A stretch of 64,000 nucleotides of DNA from Amoebidium appalachense (Eukaryota > Ichthyosporea). The stretch covers positions 5,456,001 to 5,520,000 of the forward strand of contig CAVNZM010000012.1 in NCBI GenBank assembly GCA_963693365.1, read 5' to 3'. The number at the start of each line of letters is the position of its first letter. Within the stretch, counting starts at the first letter, position 1. Of this stretch, positions 22,374 to 42,262 are shown one piece after another. Below the pieces are notes generated by a model. It saw only the letters and a list, made by a program, of their open reading frames with translations. It had not been told where the DNA came from and did no database searches. The position numbers and the translations under genes were made by a program.

Positions 22374-22983
22374 TTAGAGAAATAACCAGACAGACAGAGA
22401 GAGACACTGAGAGAGAGCCAGAGAGAGAGACTGATATATATATATCATAGTATATATATATATATATATCAAGAGGGAGGGAGAGAGAGAAATCCAACAT
22501 ATGTGCACGTGTTTACTTAGTACGTACATGAGTGTGTGTGTGAGTGAGTGCCCGCGTGAGCGCGCGCGCGTGTGTGTGCGTGATAGTGTGTGTGTGCAAT
22601 TGTGTTTTCGAGGAGCACGGAAGCTATCTATTGAACCGAAGGAGGGAGAGGCGATGCAATCAGACAACTTGAACATATTGATAAGTTCATTTTACCATGT
22701 CTTGTTCCCGGAGGACCTTTGCAGGCCCCCAAGCGAAGGAACTACCGTGTACCACACAGCAACGATAGTACACTAGTTAGGGTGCTATCCATGTGCTCAG
22801 CTAAGCTAGACCATCAATTACAAACCTAACTATTATTATTAGTACACACTTTGCCCAGGGTTACTACCCCGCTTGAACATATGTGATTTGTTTATTATTC
22901 TATCATAATAAACCATTCGAGTTTGAATACACAAACACGCCCTCGCCCTCCCTTCTCCCTCACTCACACACACACACACACAC

Positions 22984-23250
<267 letters not shown>

Positions 23251-25004
23251 AAGATGCCCCGCTCTCGCTCTGCCTCTCTGTCTGTACCTGATTGTCTTTT
23301 CTCTTTCTCTTTGTCTGTTTCTTCTCCTTTTGTGTGTGTGTGTGTGTGTGTGGAGATAAACGTGGAGAATGTGCGACAGTTTTCCGGCTGAGCTCAGTGA
23401 GCTGGTCTGTGCTCTCCTTCTTCCGTTTTAGCTGGACCGCCTTGCATGCACTGTGAAAGTTTATTGGCGTCATCAGGGGTGATTTGGTGATCATGACCTC
23501 AGCATGCACATTGTCATAGTTTAGCACACCCCTGGTTTTCGGTCATGGTGCCTCAGTGTTCAGACAGGCAGCAGCCCCAAACTTTTTATGTAAATCATCA
23601 GTCCAACCATGCCATAGTTCTTCTGCAGCCGCATAGACCAATTTAGATTTACTAATTGAGAATCTCATTGTGCTTGCTTCTCTCTAAAGAGATCCAGCCA
23701 GCCAGCCAGCCAGCCGAACTGGCGAAATGAATGGCTGAGTGGTCGGCGGTCATATACCAAATCCTGCTTATAATGCTTAAAATCAATAATCTGAATAGAA
23801 AAGGGGTTTTGCTCCACTAGTAAATTATTTGATAAACAAAGCGACAAGCAATTTTTGTATAAGCAACATGGGGTGTCCGGCGCCTATTTCGTAGCGAAAG
23901 CAGGCAAAAACCATAGTTTCATCATAGACGATCGACCTCAAGGCAAGGTGGTAAGAGGCTATGCAAGACGGGTTTTGATGATTTTAGCGATGTAGGCTTT
24001 GTTGGAGCACCCCGACTACTTATATCAAGCGCGTCTTTTTATTTCCTAAAACTTTTTCTTAAGGACGAAACCCAACTTTCTAAGTAAAATCGGGGCCTAA
24101 CTGCTTTTGAGAGGCTGTCGGTCTGAGATTTTGGCCTGTCACCGTCTGAGCGGCCGTCACTGACCTTGGCCCTTACTTTTGGCGCAACCAGATTCGAATT
24201 GTTTCACACCGGTGAGCCAATTTGAAATAAATCATTTCTAGAATCTAAACCGCACGGTCTATACCAAACAACATTCCATTGCATTTCGTAATCTCGGTTT
24301 AGCGCTGCTGAGTGATCACCTTCGGTAACACCAGGGGACTCACCTTGGGACCCGCTACATACAGTTGCATCATGGCATGCCTGGGATCCACAGATTTTTT
24401 TTTAGTGCTGCCAGATATAAGTCACGGCCCTCAAAGGGCCGTGTATAAGTAGTCCCTCGTGTGCATGGTACCTACCCAACTTGAAGGCCTCGGGGAAGGA
24501 AGCAGCGTAACAAATAACTACTACAAAGCGACTAGTGTTGCTTGGGGAATGTTCGAGTAACACACCTGATTGGTAGCTCAATAGCCAATCGATTCTAGCT
24601 AGAAATAAGCCAATATGTGTACGTCGTCTGTTTTTAGACTCTAATACTGCATGATAAAATGCCTATCACACGATGCTAAACGATAAAGGGCCTATCACAC
24701 GATGCTAAACTGTTATCCTAATTCCTAGTTCCAAACTCAAAACCAAATCTTTTACGAAGATTGAATATTCACACAGATAGCTTCACTCATAAGTCAAAAA
24801 GAGCACGGAAGGATATAAAGCAATCTTCAAAAGATGCAAGGACATTCCTACTCTACTCATACACGCAGTCCTCAAGCCTAAGGGTAAATTCCTTCTCTGT
24901 CGTAATTCTGTGTAGGTACGTGGGCGCAAGATTACCGCAGTCCTACACCAATCAGCGATCTCCATGAGGAATATCGAATGTCCGTTTCAGACCCAACACT
25001 CACG

Positions 25005-25011
25005 TATATAA
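25005..25011 (+). promoter_or_regulatory. TATA box of the secreted-protein gene
   Basis: TATATAA about 134 bp upstream of the start codon of the cysteine-rich secreted protein. It is followed by a CAAT/CACTT-type stretch where a cap site would be expected. The upstream 1 kb is A+T-richer and clear of homopolymers. Confidence 0.5.
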
Positions 25012-25138
25012 ACCGCAAACGCAAAGTCTTTCGATCATTCACTTCAATCCACAAAGCTTTCGACAGCAACAAAAACATCTCACCGCGAACTTCCCACCTT
25101 TGCTTAGCAGAAAGTATCCGTACTCAATATTACACACC

Positions 25139-25870
25139 ATGGCCACCCTTGCAGTAATTTTCGCCTTCCTTGTCGCCACCTCCGCCATGCCCATCAACCA
25201 GGAGAACTCTGCCATCACCACCAGCGAATCCCTACCACTCGCCCGGGCTGTGCGCTCGAGCGAATGCACCAAGTCCGCCAGCTACACCGTGCCCAAGGGC
25301 ACAGGGCGAGGCGACGATGGCGACGATGACTGCGAGGGTTCGTGTGACTGCAACGGCCTGCGCACGTGCAGCCCGATGGACGGCGTGTGTGTTGGTGACG
25401 TGAGTCTTTCCTGCACCGACCCGGCATACAAGTTTAACGAAACCATGCGCACGACAGACAACAGAGGGAAGGTGCTGGAAACGGGCCCCACCGAGTGTCT
25501 GAGCGCGTGCGACTGCAACGGCGTGCGCACGTGCTCGGTGTACGGCACATGCTACACGCCCGCCACGGACGCTGAGTACAACAAGCTGATCGATGCGGCG
25601 CTGGCGGGGGAGGAGGTGACGGTGCCAACGCAGTTCGAGGGCAGCCCCAAGGGCTCGAACGAAACGTTTTTCAGCATCATGCCGGGCACAAGCATCCACG
25701 TGCAGGCCGGGCAGAGCCTCACGAAGGTGCTGAAAAATTGGCGGCGGTGCGATGCAGTGGTCAAGTGCACACAGTACGAGAGCTACTTTCGTGGCGGCGT
25801 GCAGCTGTGTGAGCTGGGCTCGTCCAGTGACGATGGCTACCAGTGCACCCGCAGCACGTGCTGCAACTAG
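25139..25870 (+). CDS. Cysteine-rich secreted protein with duplicated CDCNG module
   Basis: Intronless 243-aa protein starting at ATG 25139 (ACCATGG context). Residues 1-16 form a signal peptide (MATLAVIFAFLVATSA). The mature part has 18 cysteines, an even number that suggests disulfides. It has two related modules: DCEGSCDCNGLRTCSPMDGV and ECLSACDCNGVRTCSVYGTC. After these comes an NETFFSIMPGT region, then a C-terminal CTQYESYF-to-STCCN cysteine cluster. An Asp/Gly-rich linker (GRGDDGDDD) precedes the first module. I do not recognise the family, and no catalytic motif is evident. A TATA box lies upstream and AATAAA downstream at 25998. A broken copy of its second half lies at 12399-12834, showing that this gene family has duplicated locally. 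An extracellular role is inferred from the signal peptide only. Confidence 0.85.
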   Translation: MATLAVIFAFLVATSAMPINQENSAITTSESLPLARAVRSSECTKSASYTVPKGTGRGDDGDDDCEGSCDCNGLRTCSPMDGVCVGDVSLSCTDPAYKFNETMRTTDNRGKVLETGPTECLSACDCNGVRTCSVYGTCYTPATDAEYNKLIDAALAGEEVTVPTQFEGSPKGSNETFFSIMPGTSIHVQAGQSLTKVLKNWRRCDAVVKCTQYESYFRGGVQLCELGSSSDDGYQCTRSTCCN

Positions 25871-25997
25871 TTTGGTCCAGTAGGTGCCGATAGTATTTTT
25901 TAGTGTAAAGCAGTATGCCTGAATGGTTGCACTTGATGTTAGACTACATTTTTATAAAGTTTGATGCACTGGTTGCATCAAAGATCACATGTTTATA

Positions 25998-26003
25998 AAT
26001 AAA
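25998..26003 (+). terminator. Polyadenylation signal of the secreted-protein gene
   Basis: AATAAA 128 bp after the stop codon. The truncated copy at 12399-12834 loses similarity before reaching this point. Confidence 0.55.
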
Positions 26004-26187
26004 TTTTTAAGCTTTCACCCAAAGACGATGAAGTTCATGGTGTGAGGCGTTAACAAAAAAACCAAAGACAATCACCGAATAAACTCAAGATACAGACTCA
26101 GTCCACGTCTCTCCTCTCTCTCTTTCTTTCTCTCCCTCTCTCCCTCTCTCCCCCATCCCCTCTCTCTCTCACTCTCTCTGCTCTCTC

Positions 26188-26385
<198 letters not shown>

Positions 26386-27983
26386 CTCTCCCCCAATCTC
26401 TCTTTCTCTCTCCCTCTCTCCCCCTCCCTCCCTCCTCCCCTCTCACCCCTCCTTCTTCTCTCTCTCTTTCTCTCGCTCTGTGCGTGCGTCTCAAGTAACT
26501 TTCCATTTTCCTTTTCTTTTTTTTTGGTTTCAAAGTTTTCTCATTTCTTTTTCTTCTTGAACTTTCTTTTCTTTTCTCTCTTTCCCTCCCCCCCCCTCCC
26601 CCCCCCCCCCCCTCGGTCCATTTTCTGGGGAGGGGGGGGGGGGGGGGAGAGGGGAGGCGGGGAGGGGGGGGGGGGGGGGGCTACAATTTTTTCGGGCTAT
26701 CCTTTCCTTTCAGGATCCTTTCTTTTCTCTTTTTTTCTCTTCAAAGTTTTTGATATGGAAAGCGGTAGGTTGGAAACTATTAATGACTGAGGCATTTGCG
26801 GCCCTCCTCCAGTTCTCATTCCAAAAAAGAATATTTTTTAGAAAAATGTGAAGCGTTTTCGCGCACAAGCCATTCATTGGCTTAAGGACGTTATCTAAGG
26901 TGAAACAAGCTGAGCAGTGGTTGGCGTGGATTGGCTCTCAAGGAGGCGCAGTTGCGTACCATAGATGGGGGGTGTGCGGTGTGTGGGGGGGGCGGGGGGG
27001 GGGGGGGGGGGGGGGGGGGGGATGTTTGCTAGCTTGCACCTACGGTATACCAGTGCGTACAACATTTAGTCACTACAAAGTTTATTTATTGTTTATTTAT
27101 TTGTGTATTTATTTATTTGATTCATTGTTTTTTTTTTTTGTGTGTGTGTTTTTTTTTTCGAGGGAGGGGAGGAGTGGGGGGGGGGAGCCAGGGGGGGGGG
27201 GGGGGGGTTGACATGAGCAGCATGTGATAACTGCCTTCTTCCAACATTGACCAACAGAGCATGGGCCTGGCTTTGACCAGAAAGACGGGTGCAGGAAGTC
27301 AACGTCACTGTGTGCATCCATGAAGGTGTCCTCTGTGTGTACTTAGTCCCCCCATGCATGCATATGCTGCACTGCCGACCAGGGCCTCTCTCTTTTGTTG
27401 CCCATAATGCATGACTCATCTAAGCAGGCACGTGGGAGGGCTGAATCAGATGGGACCACGACCCGTGCCCCACCATGACCAGAATACTATTCGGTAACTT
27501 GCAAAGAAAGAAGGCACAGAGGTTGCTGAGGTGACACGTACAAGGGTCTGAGACGAGAAGGGAGCAGGGTGCCGTGTGCCGGCTTCTATCTTCCCAATGC
27601 GCCTGGGCAGCCGGGGGAGAGAGAGGGGGGAGGGGAGGGGAGGGAGGGGGGGCGCATTTGCTTGCCTTTCGTCCGGAGCTCCTTTTCTTCCCTTCGACAT
27701 ATTCACCTATCCTTCCCCTTTCCCCTCCCTTACCCGAGGGGGTGGAGTTGTGTGTGCACTTCTGTCTTCCATGAAGTAAGGTAGGATAGGCTTCGAAGAG
27801 GGGGGGGAGGGGGGGGGTAAGGGATGGAGGAGGCAGGTTTTTTTTTTTCCCCCTTTCTTTCTTTTTTTTTTGTGGTGGTGGTGGTGGTGGGGGGGGGGGG
27901 GGGGGGGGGGGGGGGCTTTTGTTTCCCTTTCATACACAGGCTCCTTCCTTCCCCCCCCCCCCCCCCCCCCTCCCCCCCCCCTC

Positions 27984-28015
<32 letters not shown>

Positions 28016-28384
28016 ACACACATGCACACACACAGGTCCACCCATCCTTCCTCCCTCTCCTCTCTTCACCCCCCCCCCCCCCCCCCCATTCACACTCACG
28101 GGCGAAACAAAAAGGGAACCGAAACACATTTCAGAAACAAATAAGGCCAGAAAAGAAGATAATGGTGGTGATACCTGCCAACCTGTGCTTGGCCGACTGA
28201 CTTTCATACATCACTGGCCTCCCCCTCGGCAACCTTGTACCATGCTTATCGCTTGCGAATTTTCTCTCTCCCTTTCGAGCTCCCCCCACCCCCCTCCCCC
28301 CTCCCCCGCCCCCTCTCTTTCTCCCCCCCCCCCCCCCCCCCCCCCCCCCTTCCCCTCCCGAAGCACACACACACAAACACACAA

Positions 28385-28415
<31 letters not shown>

Positions 28416-28969
28416 AAATAAATAAAAAAAGAGAAGAAGAACAAGATGCAACAGCCGCCAATTAACCAATAGTAACCACCAATGATCGAATACGTGTGTG
28501 TGTGTGTGCGTGTATTCATGTGTGTGTGCTTGGGAGTAAAGAACTTCAAAGACTGCTACCTCAGCTTGTAGCCGAGTGAGAACGAATAAGAATATATCTC
28601 AATAACAACACACACGAAAATGAATCACACAATACCGGTTGTCCTATTTGCCTCCCATTTCCCCCCATCTCCACCCCCCTCCCCCCTTCCGTCCCCTCCC
28701 CCCTCCCCGTCCCCCCCCCCCCCCCCCCCCCCCCCTTCCCCCCCCTCTCCCACCCACATTACCCCCCACCCTATTCCTTCCTCTTCCCTCCCCCCCTCTC
28801 CTAATTTTTTCCCAGAACGGCATATCTTCACCATGCTCCCCACACATACCTCCACCCTTCACCCATCAACCCCCGTTTCTCCCCCCCAACCTAGGTGGGG
28901 CATTGGCGGTAAAAAGTGGGGCAATGTAGCTTGGAAATAGATATAGACTTAATCATAATGCTGTGATGG

Positions 28970-28975
28970 TTTATT
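28970..28975 (-). terminator. Candidate polyadenylation signal of the RGS gene
   Basis: TTTATT on the plus strand (AATAAA on the minus), about 340 bp beyond the stop codon of the minus-strand RGS gene. Confidence 0.35.
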
Positions 28976-29315
28976 AATAGTGCTCCGCGAGGCCCTTACA
29001 AAAGGCTCGGAGGGAATGATGTGCACATAACTTTAGTGAGGGCTAGCTCTGAGGACCAATCTAGCACAAGGAGGGACAGTAACCACTATACATCCGTACC
29101 AGTATGGAAAGCAATTGCTTGCACTGAGACGGTCTAAAGTCCGATTGATTGAATATATTACAAACAAGGTAAAGACCTGGGGGTGGGTGAGTTACTTTAA
29201 AAGACATGATAATTGCCCATAAATTAAAGTCAACAAATCTCATAGCCAAACACAAGGTGCCAGTCACGATATCTGGTCTTTTAATAAAACTAATGCTAAG
29301 AAAAGAACATTTAAT

Positions 29316-31064
29316 TTACCCTGCCGCCACACGTGGTGTGGAGCGTCTCACGCGTAGAGACGCCAGAATACTCGTTGTGCTGCTTCGGTGCCCCGTGTGC
29401 TCCGGTTCAATGGGTATGGTAGGGCTGGCCGGGGGCTCATCGTTCAAGAAATCCAAAAAGGACATCTCTTTGTCCGTCTCCTCCGTGATCGACAAACGAG
29501 ACATGTGCATCATCTTGATCTGGCTCTCCCTCCTCCTGCGTGCCGTCTTACCCTCGGGCGTGTTTGGTGCCGTTTTTGCAGCCGCGACAGTGGCCGGTGT
29601 GGGTGCACTAGGTCCCTCGGTCAGGAACTCAAGGAGGGAGAGCTCGGGGGCAGAGGGGAGGGACGGTACTGAGGTGGACTTCTTCAAGGGCTGTGTGGGG
29701 GTGGGTGGGCCTGGGCTTGGGCTGCGGCTGCCTGGCCGCTTATTCAAGAGCTCATTGCGGCGCCTGCGGATCAGATCCTCGATGTTTTGCATAGACATGC
29801 GCAGTGCGGGGGCGTGGTCTGGGCCCATGCCAGGGCTCTGTGGTGTGGGTGGCCTGCTGAGGGACCGCAGGGACCCAGATGAAAGCTGCCGGGCCAGGCC
29901 TGGGTTGGGGGTGAACGGTGTGAGGAGGGTGGTGGGTGTGGTGGGTTCGTCGTTGAGAAAGTCGAGCAGGGACATCTCAGCATCCAGGCCACCCTCGTCG
30001 TGGGTGGATGTGGACTGGGTGTCCCGCCAGGCCACGTTGGATGTGGGCCGCTGGAACCGCGTCCCTCCGCCGTCTGTTGCTCGCCTCTGAGCCATTCTCT
30101 TTGCATCTCCCCCCGGCACCAGAGGCACGGCCGGCTCGAAGTGGAAGTAACCTGTGCGCTGGTCGTGCCCGGTCGGTGTGTGGGGCCGGGTGGGGGTGCG
30201 ATGGCCATCTGCCTGCATACCACGGATGCTGGCATCTAAGATGGACCCCTCACGATCCTGGCCCGCATAAGTGTTGGACAGGTTTGACTGTGTGGTGCCG
30301 ATGGACGTCTGTGACGTAGACATGAAGGTGGCCCGCAGGCTCAGCAGGGACCGTGTGATGGACCGCCTGTGCTCCTCCCTGTGGGGCTTGGCGTCAGCCT
30401 CAAAGTCCATCGTGAAGCTGATGAACGCACTGCCGCCCGGGTTTGCATGGCTGGTGGTCGGGGACTTGGACCCGACGAGGTGTGGTGGTGTTTCGCGGCG
30501 TTTCCTTTGGTTTTCGTTTAGGCGGCCGGCCAGCTTAGGGTCCAGTGCCCCCGTGCTCTGAGACTTGTGCACGGTGCGGGGCATGGTGTTACCTCTACCC
30601 TCAGACAAGTACTGCAGGGTAGCCGATGAGGTGGATTTGCTCAGGGTACCACTCCCTGCAGCCTGGGCCCGCCTGAGGTTGGCCATGAACTTGGGGAAGC
30701 AGTCTGGCGCGCTGAGCATCTTAATCACCTTGTCCGTAGCACCATCGAAAGTGTCAATCTCGAGCCTGCGGGCCTGCACACTAGCTACTGTATCGCACCG
30801 AGTGGTATTATCTATGTTGATCTCACGGGTGGTGCCCTGCGTCAGGTACACGTCGCATATGCGTTTCGCCACTGGGAAAAGCGCGTCGGTGGGTGTGGCT
30901 GCACGCACCAACTTACAGTACTCGGACACATCTCTGAGAAAGTCGAGATGCTCATCAGAGCACAATCCGCGAAGGTATGCCGCAAAGTCGCTATAGTGCG
31001 GGTGGTCAGGATTCAGCGCCACATCCCTAACATGGAGATTGGCGGGGGGTGTTGCGAGTTCCAT
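29316..31064 (-). CDS. RGS-domain protein with three acidic LLDFLNDEP-type motifs
   Basis: Single-exon frame of 582 aa, ATG at 31062-31064, TAA at 29316. Residues about 20-135 fit an RGS domain, the fold that accelerates GTP hydrolysis by G-alpha subunits. Helix-like segments include FAAYLRGLCSDEHLDFLRDV, ICDVYL, the INIDNTTR segment, DTFDGATDKVIKMLSAPDCF and FPKFM. The rest is predicted to be disordered, rich in Ser/Thr/Pro/Arg. It carries EMSLLDFLNDEPTTPT (about 363-378), ELSLLEFLTEGPSAPT (about 474-489) and EMSFLDFLNDEPPASPT (about 533-549). A basic helix (IEDLIRRRRNELLNKR) lies between the first two. No membrane segment. It is head-to-head with the 7TM receptor gene at 33404, which could be its pathway partner. 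The RGS call comes from the hydrophobic pattern and is fairly secure; the gene is clearly protein-coding. Confidence 0.8.
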   Translation of the reverse strand: MELATPPANLHVRDVALNPDHPHYSDFAAYLRGLCSDEHLDFLRDVSEYCKLVRAATPTDALFPVAKRICDVYLTQGTTREINIDNTTRCDTVASVQARRLEIDTFDGATDKVIKMLSAPDCFPKFMANLRRAQAAGSGTLSKSTSSATLQYLSEGRGNTMPRTVHKSQSTGALDPKLAGRLNENQRKRRETPPHLVGSKSPTTSHANPGGSAFISFTMDFEADAKPHREEHRRSITRSLLSLRATFMSTSQTSIGTTQSNLSNTYAGQDREGSILDASIRGMQADGHRTPTRPHTPTGHDQRTGYFHFEPAVPLVPGGDAKRMAQRRATDGGGTRFQRPTSNVAWRDTQSTSTHDEGGLDAEMSLLDFLNDEPTTPTTLLTPFTPNPGLARQLSSGSLRSLSRPPTPQSPGMGPDHAPALRMSMQNIEDLIRRRRNELLNKRPGSRSPSPGPPTPTQPLKKSTSVPSLPSAPELSLLEFLTEGPSAPTPATVAAAKTAPNTPEGKTARRRRESQIKMMHMSRLSITEETDKEMSFLDFLNDEPPASPTIPIEPEHTGHRSSTTSILASLRVRRSTPRVAAG

Positions 31065-33403
31065 AATGCCGGCACAATGTGTGCCACCTTCTACTGTGTG
31101 CTAGAAAAGTCTATACACGAGTGCTCTTCTGTTTCTATACAACGCCAAAACACCAACAGTGCTGGTTCACTTGCGCCCTTGAAGTCGAGGGCTTCCTAAG
31201 AGGGGAGAACGTAAAACTAGGCCTAGAACCAGATGCCACAACCTGTGCGTTACTACGAAATAACGGTACAAGACACGCATGTGTGGGCACACGCGTATAT
31301 GCAGCGTGGTGTGTGGGAGTGTGAAAATGGTAGGCTAGGGCCTCGGCCACTCTCAGTATCTGGGCCCACGGCGGACACTCGTTACCGCATGATTACGGAA
31401 CAGAGACATAGCGTGAAGCCGTCCAGATCTCTTGGATGACATGTACCCAATCGTTGCGCAGAATTGTGCATGGTGTCACAATGACAATCAAAGATAGTTT
31501 TCGTTCTAGAGTTCTAACTAGTAATTTATGCCCCGTATGTGAGAATTACCTGAGGCGCAAAAAACCCTTCTGTTACGTGTTTTCACCACAATCACCAGAC
31601 ATACACTTCCTGGAGCACACACCACAGCACGGTGCCACATTCTGCATGCATACGCACTCCGAGAGAGCCATCAGCGGAACACCAACCAGGCTTTAGGTGA
31701 CAAGATCCTCCAATCTGGATGGCTTCATATAATAAACAATCCTGCTGCTAACCAATCAGAGTGCTCCTACTGCAATTATTTATTGGAGGTGATGCAAAAA
31801 TAGATCCATTTTGTCCGAACTCCGTAACTGTTCAGCTGCGAGTCGATGTCGCGGACATGGGCATCCCATATGCGAGTCAAATGTTTCACTTTTCTCTAGA
31901 TCATATCGTAGGGAAAAAAAAAAGAAAATGCATATGGTGGAAGAGGCAGTGGAAGGGGCCCCGGGGGCCATGGGCATAATTATCCAGGCCGCGGCTGCCG
32001 GAGGGACCTAATGTTAGTGCATATACCCGTACATTTCAAGGTGCACCACTGCATGTCAGATATCGATGTGTGCCATGGTGTCAACACGCGCACGAGGCCA
32101 GCCTGTGCCCGCGTAGCTATCTATTCGTACACAATTTTTTTATTCAATATAAGTATATATATGTGAGTGGTAATTGCATGCTAAGAAATATTTGCCGTTC
32201 GAACACATCCAGCTGCAGTGCCACCTGGTGTGATACGGTGAAATATCCAATTTATATCATCAGGGTTGGGTTTGACCATCAAGAGCCTCTGGGTCTGGTG
32301 TTGCCTGTGTGTGCACTGCTGCGTGTACTGTCAATACACATGTACACATGTGGTCTGGATATCGATCCTGCAGGGCATGCATACGTACACATATCTACAC
32401 TGATGGTACGTAATGCAGGTCAGACGCGCGTGCAACTGGTTCGACATCTGGCCTGCTCACCAGTGAAATTGTGGTGGATTCGCTTCCACCTGATTGTTAT
32501 ATAGTATCTACATATGCCCATGCAGCTACTACGCACCACTCTTATCCTAATCAAGTACGAATACAAGTGTTGTTGACCTCGGCGACGGCCATCGGAGACT
32601 TTCGGGGTCCCGGTCGGACCGGTCCCGGATGTGCTTTCTGTACAATTCAAAACATACCTCAGTGATCTGATTGGAGTGTCTCGGTTGTGTTTCATTGGTG
32701 GACCGAAGAATGTCCTTTTTAGGAACACCTGAGGAAACGATATTGGTTTACGGCGCATCACTGCGTGCTGCTTCAAAATTCAAATTTTCAAGCTAAGTCG
32801 GTTTCCTTGAAGCTTTCTTGAACCACGAGCGGTACCTACTACTGCATGTACTGCTACACGGCACATGCATATGTATGGGGCCCTCTAGGCTACCAGCAAC
32901 TAATTAGCATATAGCACGCATACATCATGGTATAAGCGACCTCTTGGGCTTCATTTCAGTTGAACGAACAACCAGTTAGCCGCGTTTCACACACCTCATG
33001 AATTGTCCAATGCACCCCTAGCTAGGCCTACGTGCACGCATAGATTTGGAACTGACATATGCATATTCTGGGCCACATAATAGACTTATTTGCCGCATAT
33101 AGCATATGGAATATAAAAAGATCTTTTTTACCATTTATGAGCGAAACAAGCAAAACTTGAATACAGCAGAGAAGCCTATGGCCATTCTAAACCATTAGAT
33201 GATACTTCATTAATAAATCTGCGGCTTGAAACGTCATGGTATATGTGTATACGTATATACACCTTCATCAGTATCCATAGTAGCTAGGAGGTAGTACTAC
33301 ACACACCCTCCCTTCAGCAGCTCCTAGACTTACACATATCACTCATAAGTTGCCCAGCAACAAGGGGAACGCTCAGCCACAGCGAGGGCAAACATCAGAC
33401 AGC
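31065..33403. promoter_or_regulatory. Divergent intergenic region between the RGS gene and the 7TM receptor gene
   Basis: About 2.3 kb of comparatively complex, A+T-richer sequence with almost no homopolymers, unlike the rest of the window. No coding exon was recognised. Many short palindrome-like words (GCATATGC, TGTACACATG) occur, but none matches a site I can name with confidence. It must contain the promoters of both flanking genes. Confidence 0.5.
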
Positions 33404-41345
<7,942 letters not shown>

Positions 41346-42262
41346 GTTGCTGGGTAATCTCTAGATCTTGGAATATGTATCTGCGGGGAGGGGGGGGGGG
41401 GGGGGGGGACGGGGAAAAGGGTTCCGGGAGGGGGTTGAGGGGGGGGGGGGGGTTGGGGAGCCGTCCTGGAAGGGATAGGGATCATCGGGGAGGGGGGAGG
41501 GGGGGGGGAGGTTATGATATTCAGAGTGGGACTCGTGTCGCTAGGGTTCACATGCCCAGCAGGCTAGCGTATATGCTGAGTTTGAAGGTACATGTCTCTC
41601 GTTAGCATGGATTCATCGCAACCTCGGGTGATTTATATATTTATTTTAATGCTTATTTTGCTATTTAAGATATCCATAGCATGCAACATACAGGCTGCTA
41701 ATAGCCAGTGTGATCGCCCTGCAGTCACAGCTGTCGCAGGCACTGCAGCACACACCCGGTATTCACCACAAAAAAAAAAAAAAAAAAAAAAAAAAAAGAA
41801 ACAGCACCCAGAGCCGTGTTACCCCACGACATGTACAGCCCCAAGTGCATGATACTGCTTGTGCATGCACAGCACATACATGGCAGATACATGGCCCACA
41901 AACCATGCATCCTGTGCTCCTGTGCCCCTTTAAATCTCATATATATACATGTGTGTGTGTGTCATTCCTCAGTTGATCCTGCATATGTTGCACATTTCCG
42001 TGCTCCTGTACTGTGTATATCCCCCTGTAACACAGTTAAATGGATTGCAAATGTATCCCCCCCCCCCCCCCCCCCCTCCCCCCCCCCCCCCCCCCCCCCC
42101 CCCCTCCACCCACCCACCCACCCACCCATCCACACTCGAACCCAATCATTCACAAAGGCCTCTGGCCCAATCCAACACAGCATAGCAGCACAGACCTAGA
42201 TACCGATGTAAAGGTACAGTGTGTTGTGCACTATATGTCAATTCATGTCCCAGGGTTCAGGC
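41346..42262. other. Convergent intergenic region
   Basis: Between the receptor stop codon (plus) and the stop of the RBR pseudogene (minus). It holds G-rich tracts (41384-41510), an A-run of about 30 bp (41769-41797) and two C-runs (42058-42104), then a CCCA repeat. No gene was recognised. The A-run could be an A-tail remnant of a retroposon, but no element body was identified. Confidence 0.6.

Noticed and set aside
27217-27330. Exon-like minus-strand frame (MDAHSDVDFLHPSFWSKPGP)
   Set aside because: Open, with splice-like borders, but no family, no partner exons in consistent phase and surrounded by homopolymers; not enough to call a gene.
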